A stretch of 64,000 nucleotides of DNA. It comes from Paraspadella gotoi (taxonomy: Eukaryota; Chaetognatha). Position 1 is the first letter of the stretch. Each line of letters starts with the position of its first letter. Below are positions 42,940 to 53,481 of the stretch, in pieces. Location of the stretch: contig CM119268.1 of NCBI GenBank assembly GCA_051294375.1, positions 18,368,005-18,432,004 of the forward strand. Reading direction: 5' to 3'. The notes under the pieces were generated by a model. That model was given only the letters and a program-made list of their open reading frames with translations. It was not told where the DNA came from and made no database searches. Made by a program: the position numbers and the translations under genes.

Positions 42940-43557
42940 CTCACCGCTGCCTTCTTCGAGCCAATCCCAATTGGTCAGCTGTTGAACGCACCATCTTACC
43001 ATAATTTCTACAGTTCATGACTGTTTTATTAAAATTTTGCCAGTGGCAGGCAGCGCCACTGAGGGTCTAAAGCTACTAATGCTAAAAGGTAAAATTATCC
43101 CCTCAAATGAGCATCAGAGGCAATACGGCTTGTGCTATCAGTGGTGAGCCTTTAAACATGCAACTGATGTGCTCTGTGCTACTTCATGCCCTTGTCCAGA
43201 CGTGTGGTCTTTTAACAGGCACTCAGCGTATGTATCCGACCCCTTTGCCCTGCAACTCGCTCTCACTATGGTAAAAGCCTTGTCAGACATCTCCCAGGCT
43301 TGGAGAATTAGGATAATGTCTTTGCCCGGGGATCCTGTGGTAGTAAAACCACACCAACTAATATTAGCCTAATCTCAGCCAATCCCAAAGCCTTAATGTA
43401 GGGAACGCACTATCCCAATCATGCTATCTCCAGTAGTAATTTTCCCCTTCATTGTCAAGGCATGACGCTACTAGTAAAGCTGGGCCCGGTCTCAAGCCCA
43501 TCACGCCAATAGGTGAGATGCCCCACCCTCATGGGCAAAACAGGCTTGCTATATTAT
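42940..43557 (-). mobile_element. Possible TRIM-B/C-type element
   Basis: The minus strand starts TATAGCAAGCCTGTTTTGCC and contains GGTGGGGCATCTCACC.ATTGG, close to the TRIM-C head. The ~600-bp segment is richer in GC than its flanks and may hold a second terminus near 43005 (TATGGTAAGATGG). TTAT on both sides is a possible target duplication. Confidence 0.4.
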
Positions 43558-43673
43558 TCTAATGAACTGCCATTTTTAAAAAGATTTAGTCTTTCTAACT
43601 TGTTAATAATTAGGGTTGAAAATTCTTCTTATTAAGAATAAAACGGTAAAATAATCCGAGTAATAGAAGGTAC

Positions 43674-43906
43674 TATGGTGGACTAAAATCCACCAACCGT
43701 TCATCAGCGGACATTGGTGCCGGAGGCAAGTCATTCGCCTCCCAACCCAAAGGTCCGGGGTTCTAGCCCGGTGGTCGCCTAGCAGGGACGGGGCGCTTAA
43801 CCCGCCTGTAACATGGTGTTACAGCCTGATCCGAAGCTCAGGGACTGCTTATATTGACTGCTTATATATCTGTCACTAACACATAATAATAATCACTGTC
43901 TCTTCA
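43674..43906 (+). mobile_element. TRIM-A solo LTR with GTAC target duplication
   Basis: 233 bp from TATGGTGGAC to CTGTCTCTTCA, with GTAC at 43670-43673 and 43907-43910. It lies about 40 bp from the end of the 43945 exon, downstream of its donor. Confidence 0.85.
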
Positions 43907-43944
43907 GTACTATAGAGGTACTGACTGACCGATGTTGTACTTAC

Positions 43945-44113
43945 TGCAGTTCCAACTCATTAGGAGGACTAGTGGGAAACCAAAAAGTGTCCGGGTTATT
44001 AGCCATTTGTTTGATGTTGCCCTGAGTGGCGTCAAAATGTCTCCCCTCTATTAATGAATATTCAATCCGTGATGGATGAGGAGGTAAACGAGGAAACATC
44101 TTCACTTTCGTTC
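43945..44113 (-). CDS. Exon of GAF-domain protein (most N-terminal seen)
   Basis: Starts after TCAAACCCAG and ends CTGCA|GTAAGT. It encodes TKVKMFPRLPPHPSRIEYSL, then GRHFDATQGNIKQMANNPDT and FWFPTSPPNELEL. I recognise no domain. The phase joins exactly to the exon at 42754. It begins inside a codon, so earlier exons exist beyond 44.1 kb but were not found. A TRIM-B insertion ends 18 bp upstream of its first base. Confidence 0.8.
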
Positions 44114-44130
44114 CTGGGTTTGAAATAAAT

Positions 44131-44387
44131 TGTGGTGAATTCTAAATTCGCTTCCCGTGTAGCTTGGTGAAAATCAGCTCGACCCATTGGCTTGGACAGC
44201 TAAGAACTCGTTCACCAACCGTTAGTTCCTGTTTCAATCCCCTCACGGTCTCGCTGGTTAAAGTGTAATGGTGTCGGCATAAACACGCCAGTGACATGCT
44301 GTTGTCACTGCAGGTGCAAAGCCTTGAACGTCAGCTGTCAGAAGATGCCTCAAACCCGGGCATCACAACTGTCCCCCTGTTACCATA
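44131..44387 (-). mobile_element. TRIM-B solo LTR-like element
   Basis: 257 bp. On the minus strand it runs from TATGGTAACAGGGGG to TTCACCACA, with AAAT at 44127-44130 and 44388-44391. The plus strand reading contains GGTTTCAATCCCC-like tRNA words (TGTTTCAATCCCCTC). The same-length copy is at 54250. Confidence 0.78.
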
Positions 44388-44892
44388 AAATTTCATTTTA
44401 TGATTTTGTCATGCAATTTTTATAAGTATATAAAGTTAGATAAAAACATTTACTTTTTGATAAAATTTGAGAAATCAACATCCCGTCTGCCTACAAAAAT
44501 TAGCTAAGTCATAGTAGTGAATCTTTTTTTGTTGATATTGTTAAAGGCAAAAATTATACTTATGTCTAATGATTTATTTCTGACTCGTATTAGAATTATA
44601 TTATTCATATTCTATACTATGAGTATCTCAGCTCATGAATTTGTGCAAAAAGCAAATATTGTTTTATGCCATTTATGCATCGGTAAAAGTTACCTTGCGA
44701 CCCAAAGAATTGACTGGTTTCTTATTTTTAACTTTGACCTAAAGCTAAACGAGAAAATTTTAAAGAATGATTATTTTTTATGGACCTTAAGCAAAAGCTG
44801 TTTTTTAAACAAAGGTCAAGACGTGCTCTGTCGATGAAGATAAAAGCAATTGTAAAAGAATGAGATAAGAAATTTCCAAAAATAAAAAAACA
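44388..44892. other. Intergenic or intron, no clear feature
   Basis: An open stretch at 44517-44837 without an ATG start at its head has no recognisable motif and is treated as chance. Confidence 0.35.
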
Positions 44893-45230
44893 AGTTTGAG
44901 CAAACAATGTCGGATATACCCACGATCATTATCGGTAATTAAATAATTAATTAATTAATAAATAATAAATTAAAGTTAATTAATTAATTAATTAGTCAAT
45001 TAATTAATTAATTAATTAGTCAATTAATTAATTAACTTGATCCGAAATGTTTGTTTTGATTGATTAATTGACTGAATAATTAATAATGGATTAATTAATT
45101 GACAAATTGATTAATTAACTGATTAATTATTTGATTAATTTATACATCTTGCATAATCAATTAGTGAAACAGGTTTTTTATTTTTTTTGTAATAATAGAG
45201 TCGGAATCTGCTGATAAGCAGATCCGACTA
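44893..45230 (+). mobile_element. Hairpin element copy H3
   Basis: CAAGTTTGAGCAAACAATGTC 5' block, AATTAATT tracts, and the 3' hairpin AGTCGGAATCTGCTGATAAG then CAGATCCGACTAAAAAT. The GACG core is absent. Confidence 0.65.
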
Positions 45231-45689
45231 AAAATAACAAGAAAGCACTCCTATTTTTAGTTTGCCGCGATTACTTGCAGACCAACTCAATAAGTCACTT
45301 TTCGGTCGGCCTGTTTGTCGGTCGGTCGGTTTGTCCGTCGGTCTGTCCCACTTATGTTAAAAATGCATATAATTTGCCCATAGTTGGCTGCTCATTTGTT
45401 AAGACAGAAAAAACCTCAAATCTTAGGGACTGCTAACGCCGCCTTCAGGAATTCCTAAAACTATAAGGAATAAAAGACAGTATTTTGATGCAGTGCATGT
45501 CATATATACATAGGCAAAAAAAGGAAATACACGGCGCAATACATTGGAATTACCGTTCTTGTTTTCTCAATTATGTCAACGAAGAAAAAAGGAAAAAGAT
45601 TACGCCAGAAGTGATTAAAAAATAACAGAGTCAAATAAAAAAAATCGAAATAAAAAGAGATGAAATTGAAAAAAGGAAAAAAAACAACA

Positions 45690-45812
45690 TAAAAAGTCTG
45701 TACTAATTCAGTTCGACAGAGACACAGACTATCTTTGTTTTCGACCAGATCTCTTCGTTCTCTACGATCTTTTTCCTTGGTTTCTTCCAACGTCTCAACG
45801 TGGCTCTCCGTC
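45690..45812 (-). CDS. Possible exon, charged helix
   Basis: After TCACTTAAAG the minus strand encodes TESHVETLEETKEKDRRERR and then DLVENKDSLCLCRTELVQ. Codon use looks coding and a GTACAG donor follows LCRTEL, but the acceptor is weak and no family is recognised. Confidence 0.35.
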
Positions 45813-45939
45813 CTTTAAGTGAGGCTGTTTTTTATAATTAAATTTTTAAAGAAAAAAATCATTAAAAAAAATGATGTCCATCTCTCTGTCAGTCCGTCCG
45901 ACTTGTTTTTATCCGATGCACCCATTCCTTCTTTTTCTT

Positions 45940-45948
45940 TATTTTTTT

Positions 45949-45979
<31 letters not shown>

Positions 45980-46330
45980 TCACTCCACTATTTTCTTCCT
46001 CCATCTTCTATTTTTCCTCCCTCAATCCTCTCTCCCTGCCTCCTCTTTTTTTCCCCTTCATATTCTTTCTCTTTGTTTTCTCCCTTTTCTCCTTGTATCC
46101 TCTCTCCTTCTCTTTTCTTCTCTTTTCTCTTTCCATCCTCTTTCCCTTCTTCTTTCTCTCTTTTCTCTTTCCATTCTGTCTACCTCCCTCTTTGTTTTCT
46201 CCTCTTTTCTCTCTCCCTTTTGCTCTTTCTTTTCTTTTTTCCCTCCATCCCCTCTCTCTCTCCTCCTATCTCCCTCTCTCCTCCTGGCTTTCTTTCCTCC
46301 AATTCGATCTCCGTCTCATTTTCCGTCGCT
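45940..46330 (+). repeat. CT-rich low-complexity tract
   Basis: A (CT)n core at 45947-45978 is followed by 350 bp of TCT/CCT-rich sequence. Long open frames here are low-complexity artefacts. Confidence 0.85.
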
Positions 46331-46477
46331 TAATTTCTAAGTTGTTGTTGTTGTTGCACCGAGAAAGCGGGCATGTTAATTCGTTCGCGACTTCGGATGT
46401 AAAATGTAAACAAAAACGGAAATGGGAGAAGCCGCGTCGCGAGAGATAGAGTCTGATTGACAGAAGGATGGATGGAG

Positions 46478-46582
46478 GAGTACGAAGAGAGAGAGGAGAG
46501 AGAGAGAGAGAAGAGGAGAGAGGAGAGAGGAGAGAGAGAGAGAGGAGAGGAGAGAGAGAGAAAAGCGAGAGAGAGAGAAAGC

Positions 46583-46633
<51 letters not shown>

Positions 46634-46640
46634 AAAACAG
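46478..46640 (+). repeat. (GA)n microsatellite
   Basis: Imperfect GA/GAGGA run of about 160 bp. Confidence 0.9.
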
Positions 46641-47588
46641 AAAGACAAAGGGAAATTGCCACATAAAAACTGACGCTGTGAGATAAGAGATATAATTATG
46701 TAAAATGGTTCAACAAGTTGAAGTACAAAATCTACACAATTCGCGATTACTCATTGGTACAATGATTTAATGATTAAAAAAACTAGTTATTTTGTTTTAT
46801 CTGAAAACAAAATCGAGCCCTTAGTCACAATGATACCGTTCACCAAACTACTGTGAAGTCTCAGTCGTCGTCGTCGTCAACGGCTGACTTCTCCTCCTGA
46901 CTTTGTAAAGTTTCTCTCATTCGACTGGGGCCAATTTGAGTCGCCAGAAGTTAACCAAGGTGTCATAATATAGAATATTATAATATTCATAAGTTAAATG
47001 TCAAAGAGGCGACCAACGACAGTAGATGCCTGAAATTTCCAAGTACAGAACTGAGCTTGTTGCTTTAACTCGCCCAAGCAACTAACTATCGGTATATGTT
47101 TTAATACTAAACAATCATTTGGGGAAAAGCTTCAAAGATGCAGTGAATCATGTTATGAAGCAGTAACAATTTCTGACATACATTCAAAATTATTTTTTCT
47201 GACATACATTCAAAATTATTTTTATATCCTTACATTTTAAGGTTACACATAAAGATTTCAAATATACTTATAATGGTAATTTTGTTTAAAAATTTTCTTT
47301 ACATAAGATATGTATCAAATATTTAAGTCATTTTTTTCAATATAATTAACATATGAATCAATGTATTTATGTATATATTTTCTATATTTTATATATTTTA
47401 TATATTTTTAAAATATTTCACATTCTGATTCCCGAGATTTTTTTTTTAACACCTAATCTCATTGTTGACATTGTAGTCCAAAAACTGATCCAGAGAAAGT
47501 GGACAAGTTCCCAAACCCACACAATGCAAAGCTATAGTGATTCGCTTAATCCATGTTATCTTGAAAAGCCTCGGAAATACATGTCGAT
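46641..47588. other. Mostly featureless stretch
   Basis: Near 46858-46935 the minus strand could encode RMRETLQSQEEKSAVDDDDD with a stop, but no acceptor supports it. The words TTTCTGACATACATTCAAAAT are repeated in tandem at about 47170-47220. Otherwise it is AT-rich. Confidence 0.35.
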
Positions 47589-47756
47589 TTATTTTAAGGC
47601 CACGAGTCCAAAAATTGACGCGATGACGCAATTGATGGTGACGATACTGACGCTGACCCACCCTAGAACGTTGAGCTTAAAATCAGAGCGGGTTACGTAA
47701 TTTCTTGCGGTTTGAACGTCTGTTCCGAGGTCCATCACTTGCATGGCGTCGCTCGC
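47589..47756 (-). CDS. Last exon of a CD225/dispanin-like membrane protein
   Basis: After the acceptor TTGCAG the minus strand encodes 55 residues and a TAA stop. DLGTDVQTARNYVTRSDFKL matches the cytosolic loop of CD225 proteins (G D...A...S..A). It is followed by a membrane helix of about 25 residues (NVLGWVSVSIVTINCVIASI). CD225 proteins (IFITM, PRRT2, TMEM91 relatives) have two membrane passages and act at endosomal or plasma membranes. The first helix must lie in an upstream exon above 47.9 kb, which I could not find. Phase 0 start. The CD225 link is by pattern only. Confidence 0.55.
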   Translation of the reverse strand, partial: ASDAMQVMDLGTDVQTARNYVTRSDFKLNVLGWVSVSIVTINCVIASIFGLVALK

Positions 47757-48765
47757 CTGCAAGACCAAAAGTTTCAAATTCGATCTTTGCTCAAGAAGGA
47801 ACTCTTCGCCTTCCTGATCTTCCGTTCTTTTTATACCCTTCGTCGCAGCAACGCTCCTTTGTCGTCGTCATTATCGTCCTTCTTGTTATATCAATTATAA
47901 CAAAACTGTGACGACTCACATAATATCGAAATGGTTAATTACTTTAGGAGGAACTAATTCATTCTCGAGTGACGGATAACGAAACAAACGGAATAAAAAA
48001 TGAGATAAGATATGTTGTACTCTTTTAGATGTCGCGTGGTATAACGAGGTGAACGGAAATTTCCCAATTTATGACCTAATTTCTTTCCTTTTTATCATTA
48101 ATTGAATCTGTAATGTTGTTCCACGTCCTTTAGTTATGGATAATCGAAATTCTTTTATTTTGTCTTTTGTTCTTGTTATTCATCGCCAGTGTTTCTCGGG
48201 AAAGAGGAAGAAAAAAGATTTTGACAGAAATAATTGGAGAAACGCTAAGTACACAAAAAATTAACCAAAGGTTGGAACTAAAACATGACTAATATGAAAC
48301 ACTAAATCAGACTAAATCTACAAAAATATAGCAGCATTATTAAATCATTAATTAATTAATTATTATATCAAGAATTAAGTTTTATCTCTCTATTAAAAAC
48401 CCTATTATCTAATTGGGAATATATTATTAAGAGAAATGATAATTCAACATGTGAAAATATTGAGTGTACAATGGGATATAAATTGCACTTGTACAACCCG
48501 TGTGAAATATTTTGCCTCGTTCAAGAATAGCCTTTTTGTGGAGAATCCTAAATTCAAAAAAGGCCATTTACAACTGACCAATTAAAAACGAAAAGAGGTT
48601 CTCTCACCGACTAATCAGAAGCAAGAACAGTTTCCCAAATCCTCTCGCGTCACCTCAAGGATTTTTTAATCATCTCCAACATTTTTTTTCTTTTTCCAAA
48701 CAATTTTTTTTCTTCTGAGTTTCACTCTGTTTCCGCCGCCTCTAATTGTTCCGTGGAACACTAAC
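47757..48765. other. No clear feature
   Basis: Intron of the CD225-like gene or intergenic; no exon recognised. Confidence 0.35.
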
Positions 48766-48795
48766 CGTCCTCTCTCTCTCTCTCTCTCTTCTCTC

Positions 48796-48863
<68 letters not shown>

Positions 48864-48872
48864 TTTCTCCTC
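48766..48872 (+). repeat. (CT)n microsatellite
   Basis: About 105 bp of CT repeats with a few TCC breaks. Confidence 0.9.
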
Positions 48873-49214
48873 TTCTCACCCCAGTATTTGATGCGCTTTT
48901 TTGTGCTCTCTCAAAAATGGGCGTAGGGAGGTTGGAGACAAGAAAATGAGAAAGAATACGGAAAGAGAGAGAGAAAGAGAGTGAGAGGGCTAAAATAAGA
49001 TGGGTCCAAGAATGGCGTCGTGAAAGCTGAATTTCTATTTCTATTTCTTTCCTTTCTTTCGCCGTCTCCTTATTTATATTCCTTCCTCAAACACACACAT
49101 ACGTTAAACCCACACACACGGACCGCCAGCGTCAAATTCTTTTTCAGCCACGCTCTGACTTATGGCCTTTCACTGATTTACTTTCTTTTCTGGCACCGAT
49201 TTTTTTGCTTTTCA

Positions 49215-49216
<2 letters not shown>

Positions 49217-49267
<51 letters not shown>

Positions 49268-49290
49268 TCTCTCTCTCTCTCTCCCCTCTC
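49217..49290 (+). repeat. (CT)n microsatellite
   Basis: About 70 bp of CT repeats. Confidence 0.9.
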
Positions 49291-49935
49291 CGCGGACTTT
49301 CATAGCGTTTATCGCGAACACATCTGTTTTTAGTTGCGCGGCGAATACTCGCTGAGCAACGCTATGAATTTTTTTTTTGATTTAGTTTGTCAGTCTCTGT
49401 AAACTCTGTTTATATCTGTTATTGGGTCAAATTAATAATTATTTAAAATTTGTACGTTAGTTCTTGCTTATATGATTATGAAAAAACCTAAAAATATGTT
49501 CATTTATATTATATTGTTTTATTATATTTAAAAAAATTAACCTAAATAATATGATAAAATTTGAAATTTAATAATAGTTTGTATATAAATTGTGTAGAAG
49601 ACGAAAATTGGCGTGAGTCGCCTAAATTGGTTATTTTAAACTATAATTCGTATATAAATGATAAAAATAAAATGTTTACAAACATATATTCTATTTATTC
49701 AGAATTACGGTAAATAATTACAATTATTATGTGGCACAACTTTGTGGAATGAAAATTGTTTGTTTCTTTGTTCTGTAAGCAATTCGGTTTTGAATTAAAG
49801 AGCATTTTTTCAGCATCTATTCATCAATTCTAGTTACGTGAATTAAATATTTTAATTAAGACTTTGGCTTATTCGGATTTAAACCTAGTTCAACGAATTA
49901 TTCTTTCAAAATTAAAACCTTTTCTGTAAAGTTCT
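49291..49935. other. AT-rich, no feature
   Basis: Nothing recognised. Confidence 0.35.
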
Positions 49936-50036
49936 CGTTTTCTCTCTCTCTGTCTCTTTGTCTCCTCTCTCTCTCTTTCTCTCTCTCTCTCTCTTCTCTC
50001 TCCTCTCTCTCTCTCTCTCCTCTCATCTCTCTCCTC

Positions 50037-50070
<34 letters not shown>

Positions 50071-50075
50071 CTCTA
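49936..50075 (+). repeat. (CT)n microsatellite
   Basis: About 140 bp of CT/TCC repeats. Confidence 0.9.
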
Positions 50076-50528
50076 CAAGAACAAAAAAGGTTACCGAAAA
50101 AATATTTTACACCCAATGTATGTTTTTTCCTCTTTTTTTAGAATTTTTTTCAATTTCAAATTCTTTTTCATTTTCAAGCACCCTTCGTTATCCAATATCC
50201 ATTATGCAAGAACCAACCCTCTATTCGATCCACCTTAACACTCACACCACCCTCTTTGATCCACCTTTACCCTCCACCACCACCACCATCACCACTCCAT
50301 TCGATGAGACGACGGAATCCACGTCCGTCTCCCATTTGATTCCTCCGCGAGTCGGGGGATGGCGGCCTCGGCCCGGCTTCGGCCCGGCTTCGACCCGGCC
50401 TCGCCGGCCAGCGCTGGCAGCAGAGGTCAAATCAACCACTAAACTAAAGATAGAGGGAGTGCACACATGTTATGAGCGATTACGATCCATCATACTCAGC
50501 GCTATCCATCTCTGCCAAGCTGCGCTTC
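50076..50528. other. Moderately GC-rich stretch, possible coding
   Basis: The plus strand is open around 50205-50470 (FDPPLPS, then Thr-rich, then HLIPPRVGGWRPRPGFGPAS). No splice sites or known domain support it; CCGGCTTCGGCC repeats may explain it. Confidence 0.3.
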
Positions 50529-50529
50529 C

Positions 50530-50546
50530 TTTCTCTCTTCTCTCTA

Positions 50547-50578
<32 letters not shown>

Positions 50579-50579
50579 T

Positions 50580-50663
<84 letters not shown>

Positions 50664-50670
50664 AAATTTT
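50530..50670 (+). repeat. (CT)n microsatellite
   Basis: About 130 bp of CT repeats. Confidence 0.9.
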
Positions 50671-51110
50671 GCGATCACGGAATCCCTCCCTTCTTCACTT
50701 TTCTTTTCAGCTTCCTCTTACTTTCTTCTCTTTTTCCTTCTTATCTTTTCTTCTCTCTCACTCTCTCACTCTTTCTCGCCAGCCACCGTCAAATCCTATT
50801 TGTCTTTCTGACTTTCGACTCCTGATTGAAACTCTTTATCGGCATTGAACACCAATCAATGAGTTGAATATCAATGTGATTTTGATAAAACTATTAATAT
50901 ATTGATTACAATGAGTAAAGCATTAAATTCAAATTTAAATTCATTTTAAAATATAATATAATATCCTGACTCCTTTTTCTTGGTAACCAAATTTTCTTTT
51001 ACGAAAATAACGACAACAGGTATAACTAACTAACAACAACAATAACAACGACAACTGAACGAGCTGTCGCTTCCGTTATCAAGACGAAGAGATTTTCCCC
51101 GATTTCCTTT

Positions 51111-51574
51111 AGCGGCTTTTGCCAAAAAGGAGGTCGGTTTCGGGTCAAGCGACGACGACGACGATGACGATAACGACGCTGATGACGACGACGATGAAAA
51201 CGAACGAACCCCAGAAGACGACGACGATAAACGTATTGAACTGGAAACGACATCGTCAGTGGCGACCCTAGCGACACCAATAGACTTTAAAAGGATGGCG
51301 GCAACATGGAAGACTACGAGATGAACAACGTCATTAAAGATGAAATCGAAGACGACCATAAAAAACAACCACGAAGATGAAAGAAGCGGAGACCGACGAA
51401 AGCGGACGCCAGGTGCAATGCGAGGCTATGCAATCGGAAGAACCCACCGTCGATGTCATTCTGCAATATCCGTTTTCTTTAAGTCAAACCTTTTTTTCTG
51501 TTGACGATGAAGGCGACGACGACGACGACGACGACGGTCTCGAACTCAAACTCGGAAAAATCGACAGAGATTAA
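51111..51574 (+). CDS. Asp-rich acidic coding region, apparently frameshifted twice
   Basis: After the acceptor CCCGATTTCCTTTAG the plus strand encodes AFAKKEVGFGSSDDDDDDDN, then an acidic stretch to ETTSSVATLATPIDFKR. Near 51300 coding passes to the next frame (MEDYEMNNVIKDEIEDDHKK). Near 51370 it passes to a third frame (MKEAETDESGRQVQCEAMQS, later FFSVDDEGDDDDDDDGLELK), ending in TAA at 51574. Each step equals the loss of one base, like the indels seen in the duplications. An acidic, intrinsically disordered protein is likely. I do not recognise the family. Confidence 0.5.
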
Positions 51575-52641
51575 AATCAAATGAGAAATGCGCGTGAGTT
51601 AAACTAAATAGATGAATCATTTCTGTGTTCATCAGTTATGTAAACTTTTAAAAAGTATTTATGATTTCCAACATTTATCTTCATATTCCATATCAATAAA
51701 GTGTTAATTAAATATGAATGATATATTTTCTTTATTTATTAGTATCTGCGTTTGTAGACATGAATAACAATTAATGTTCATATGATTATCATTTCTCGTC
51801 TTCAAACATTACTAATTATAAACTGTACTAGTTCCGAAATATAGGAATCCTGCTTTTGAGAAGAACCTCGTTCAGATTGAAAAAACTTTCAATATAATTT
51901 CACGAATCTTTTTTAAAAATGTATTTCTTTCAATTTCGATGATGTAATCGTCGATTTATATCAAATAAAGTAGACGTAAAGGAAACGCCATTGTTAATAA
52001 AGTTTCAAGTCACACTGTTGTTAATGTTATTGCTAAGCTCCTACACGAGTTGTTGTTGTAAACGGTGAAGGTAAGATAACTATGAATGTCCGATGAAAAA
52101 AATGTTTCATGGAAAAAATGTTTTATTTTTTTCAAAAATGGCGCCGCAGTGTCTATTTCTCATGTGTGTCCACGTGACACATAACTGAAATAATATGTAA
52201 CAAACGACCGATTTTTGATCACTAATGTGCAACTTTTCAACTAAAACAACCTAATATTAGACGAAATATGACGCAATTCTGCTCATGTAATCGCGTTTTC
52301 GGTCATCAGGTGATTTCACTAGTATGATATGTATGGTCATATGGTTCTTTACCTTCCTACCAAATATGAACTAAATTGATGATTATTACCCGAATTATGA
52401 GCATTCAAAATGTTAATAGGATAGAATAACAGACCGACCGAAAAGTGACTTATTGAGCTGTTCCGCGTGTACTCGCGGCGTAACTAAAAATGATACGAAA
52501 AATGATACGAAGCGAAAGGAAAACTATAATTTTATTTTAATTAATTTATTTAAAGAGTCATCAAGGTCATCAACCGTATTACTTCCTCATGCTCCCTTGT
52601 CCACGCTTTCTTTGATGTAACGAATGTAACGAATCAATATC
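51575..52641. other. No clear feature
   Basis: AT-rich, with AATAAA near 51962 that could serve as a polyadenylation signal for the acidic gene. Confidence 0.35.
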
Positions 52642-52960
52642 GTCTCACTCTCATTTTGTCTTTAACTTTCGTCTCACTCTCATTTTGTCTTTAACTTCGT
52701 CTCACTCTCATTTGTCTTTAACTTTCGTCTCGCTCTCATTTTTGTCTTTAACTTTCGTCTCCACTCTCATTTTGTCTTTTATTAACTTTCGTACTCACTC
52801 TCATTTTGTTCTTTAACTTTCTCCTCAACTCTCATTTTGTCTAACTTTGTCCCTTCACTCTCATTTGTCTTTAACTTTCGTCTCGTTCTCATTTTTGTTC
52901 TCTTTAATTCGGTCCCTCTCATTTTGTCTTTAACTTTCGTCTCACTCTCATTCTCACTGT
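52642..52960 (+). repeat. 27-bp minisatellite, about 11 copies
   Basis: Units of the form CGTCTCACTCTCATTTTGTC TTTAACTTT in tandem, with frequent one-base changes and indels. Confidence 0.9.
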
Positions 52961-53183
52961 CACTCTTTCACTCGCACGTTACTTTCGCTTTTAAAATTCT
53001 TCGTCAAAATAACAACAACGACCAACGAAAGAAGCGAAGTCGACGTCTTCGCCATTTTGAAATTTGGGTTCATGAAAAACGAAGGTTTTCGTGGGAACAA
53101 CAAAGATTTTATTTTAAATAAAAATCGGACATATTGTTTCGACTTATTTCGACTTTTGACTTAGTCTCTAAAACAGTAAGTTG

Positions 53184-53320
<137 letters not shown>

Positions 53321-53439
53321 TGTATTTTTCTTTCTCGAAATCAGTGAGTGGAAACATATCCGATTTTTATTTTAAATAAAATATTTATTGTTACCACGAA
53401 AACTTTTGTCTCTCTTAAATTTACACAAACAACAAAAAG

Positions 53440-53445
53440 AAAGGT

Positions 53446-53478
<33 letters not shown>

Positions 53479-53481
53479 TTC
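53440..53481 (+). repeat. (CT)n microsatellite
   Basis: Short CT run, close to the GA run in the opposite sense, so the two could pair in single strands. Confidence 0.85.

Noticed and set aside
44517-44837. 106-codon plus-strand open frame
   Set aside because: It has no ATG at its head, is AT-rich, and has no motif or splice context.
45819-46449. Ser/Leu/Phe-rich open frames of up to 192 codons
   Set aside because: They come from a CT-rich low-complexity tract that is open in several frames and on both strands.
50205-50470. Coding exon with Pro/Thr-rich sequence
   Set aside because: No convincing splice sites; repeated CCGGCTTCGGCCC and CCACCA words can account for the open frame.
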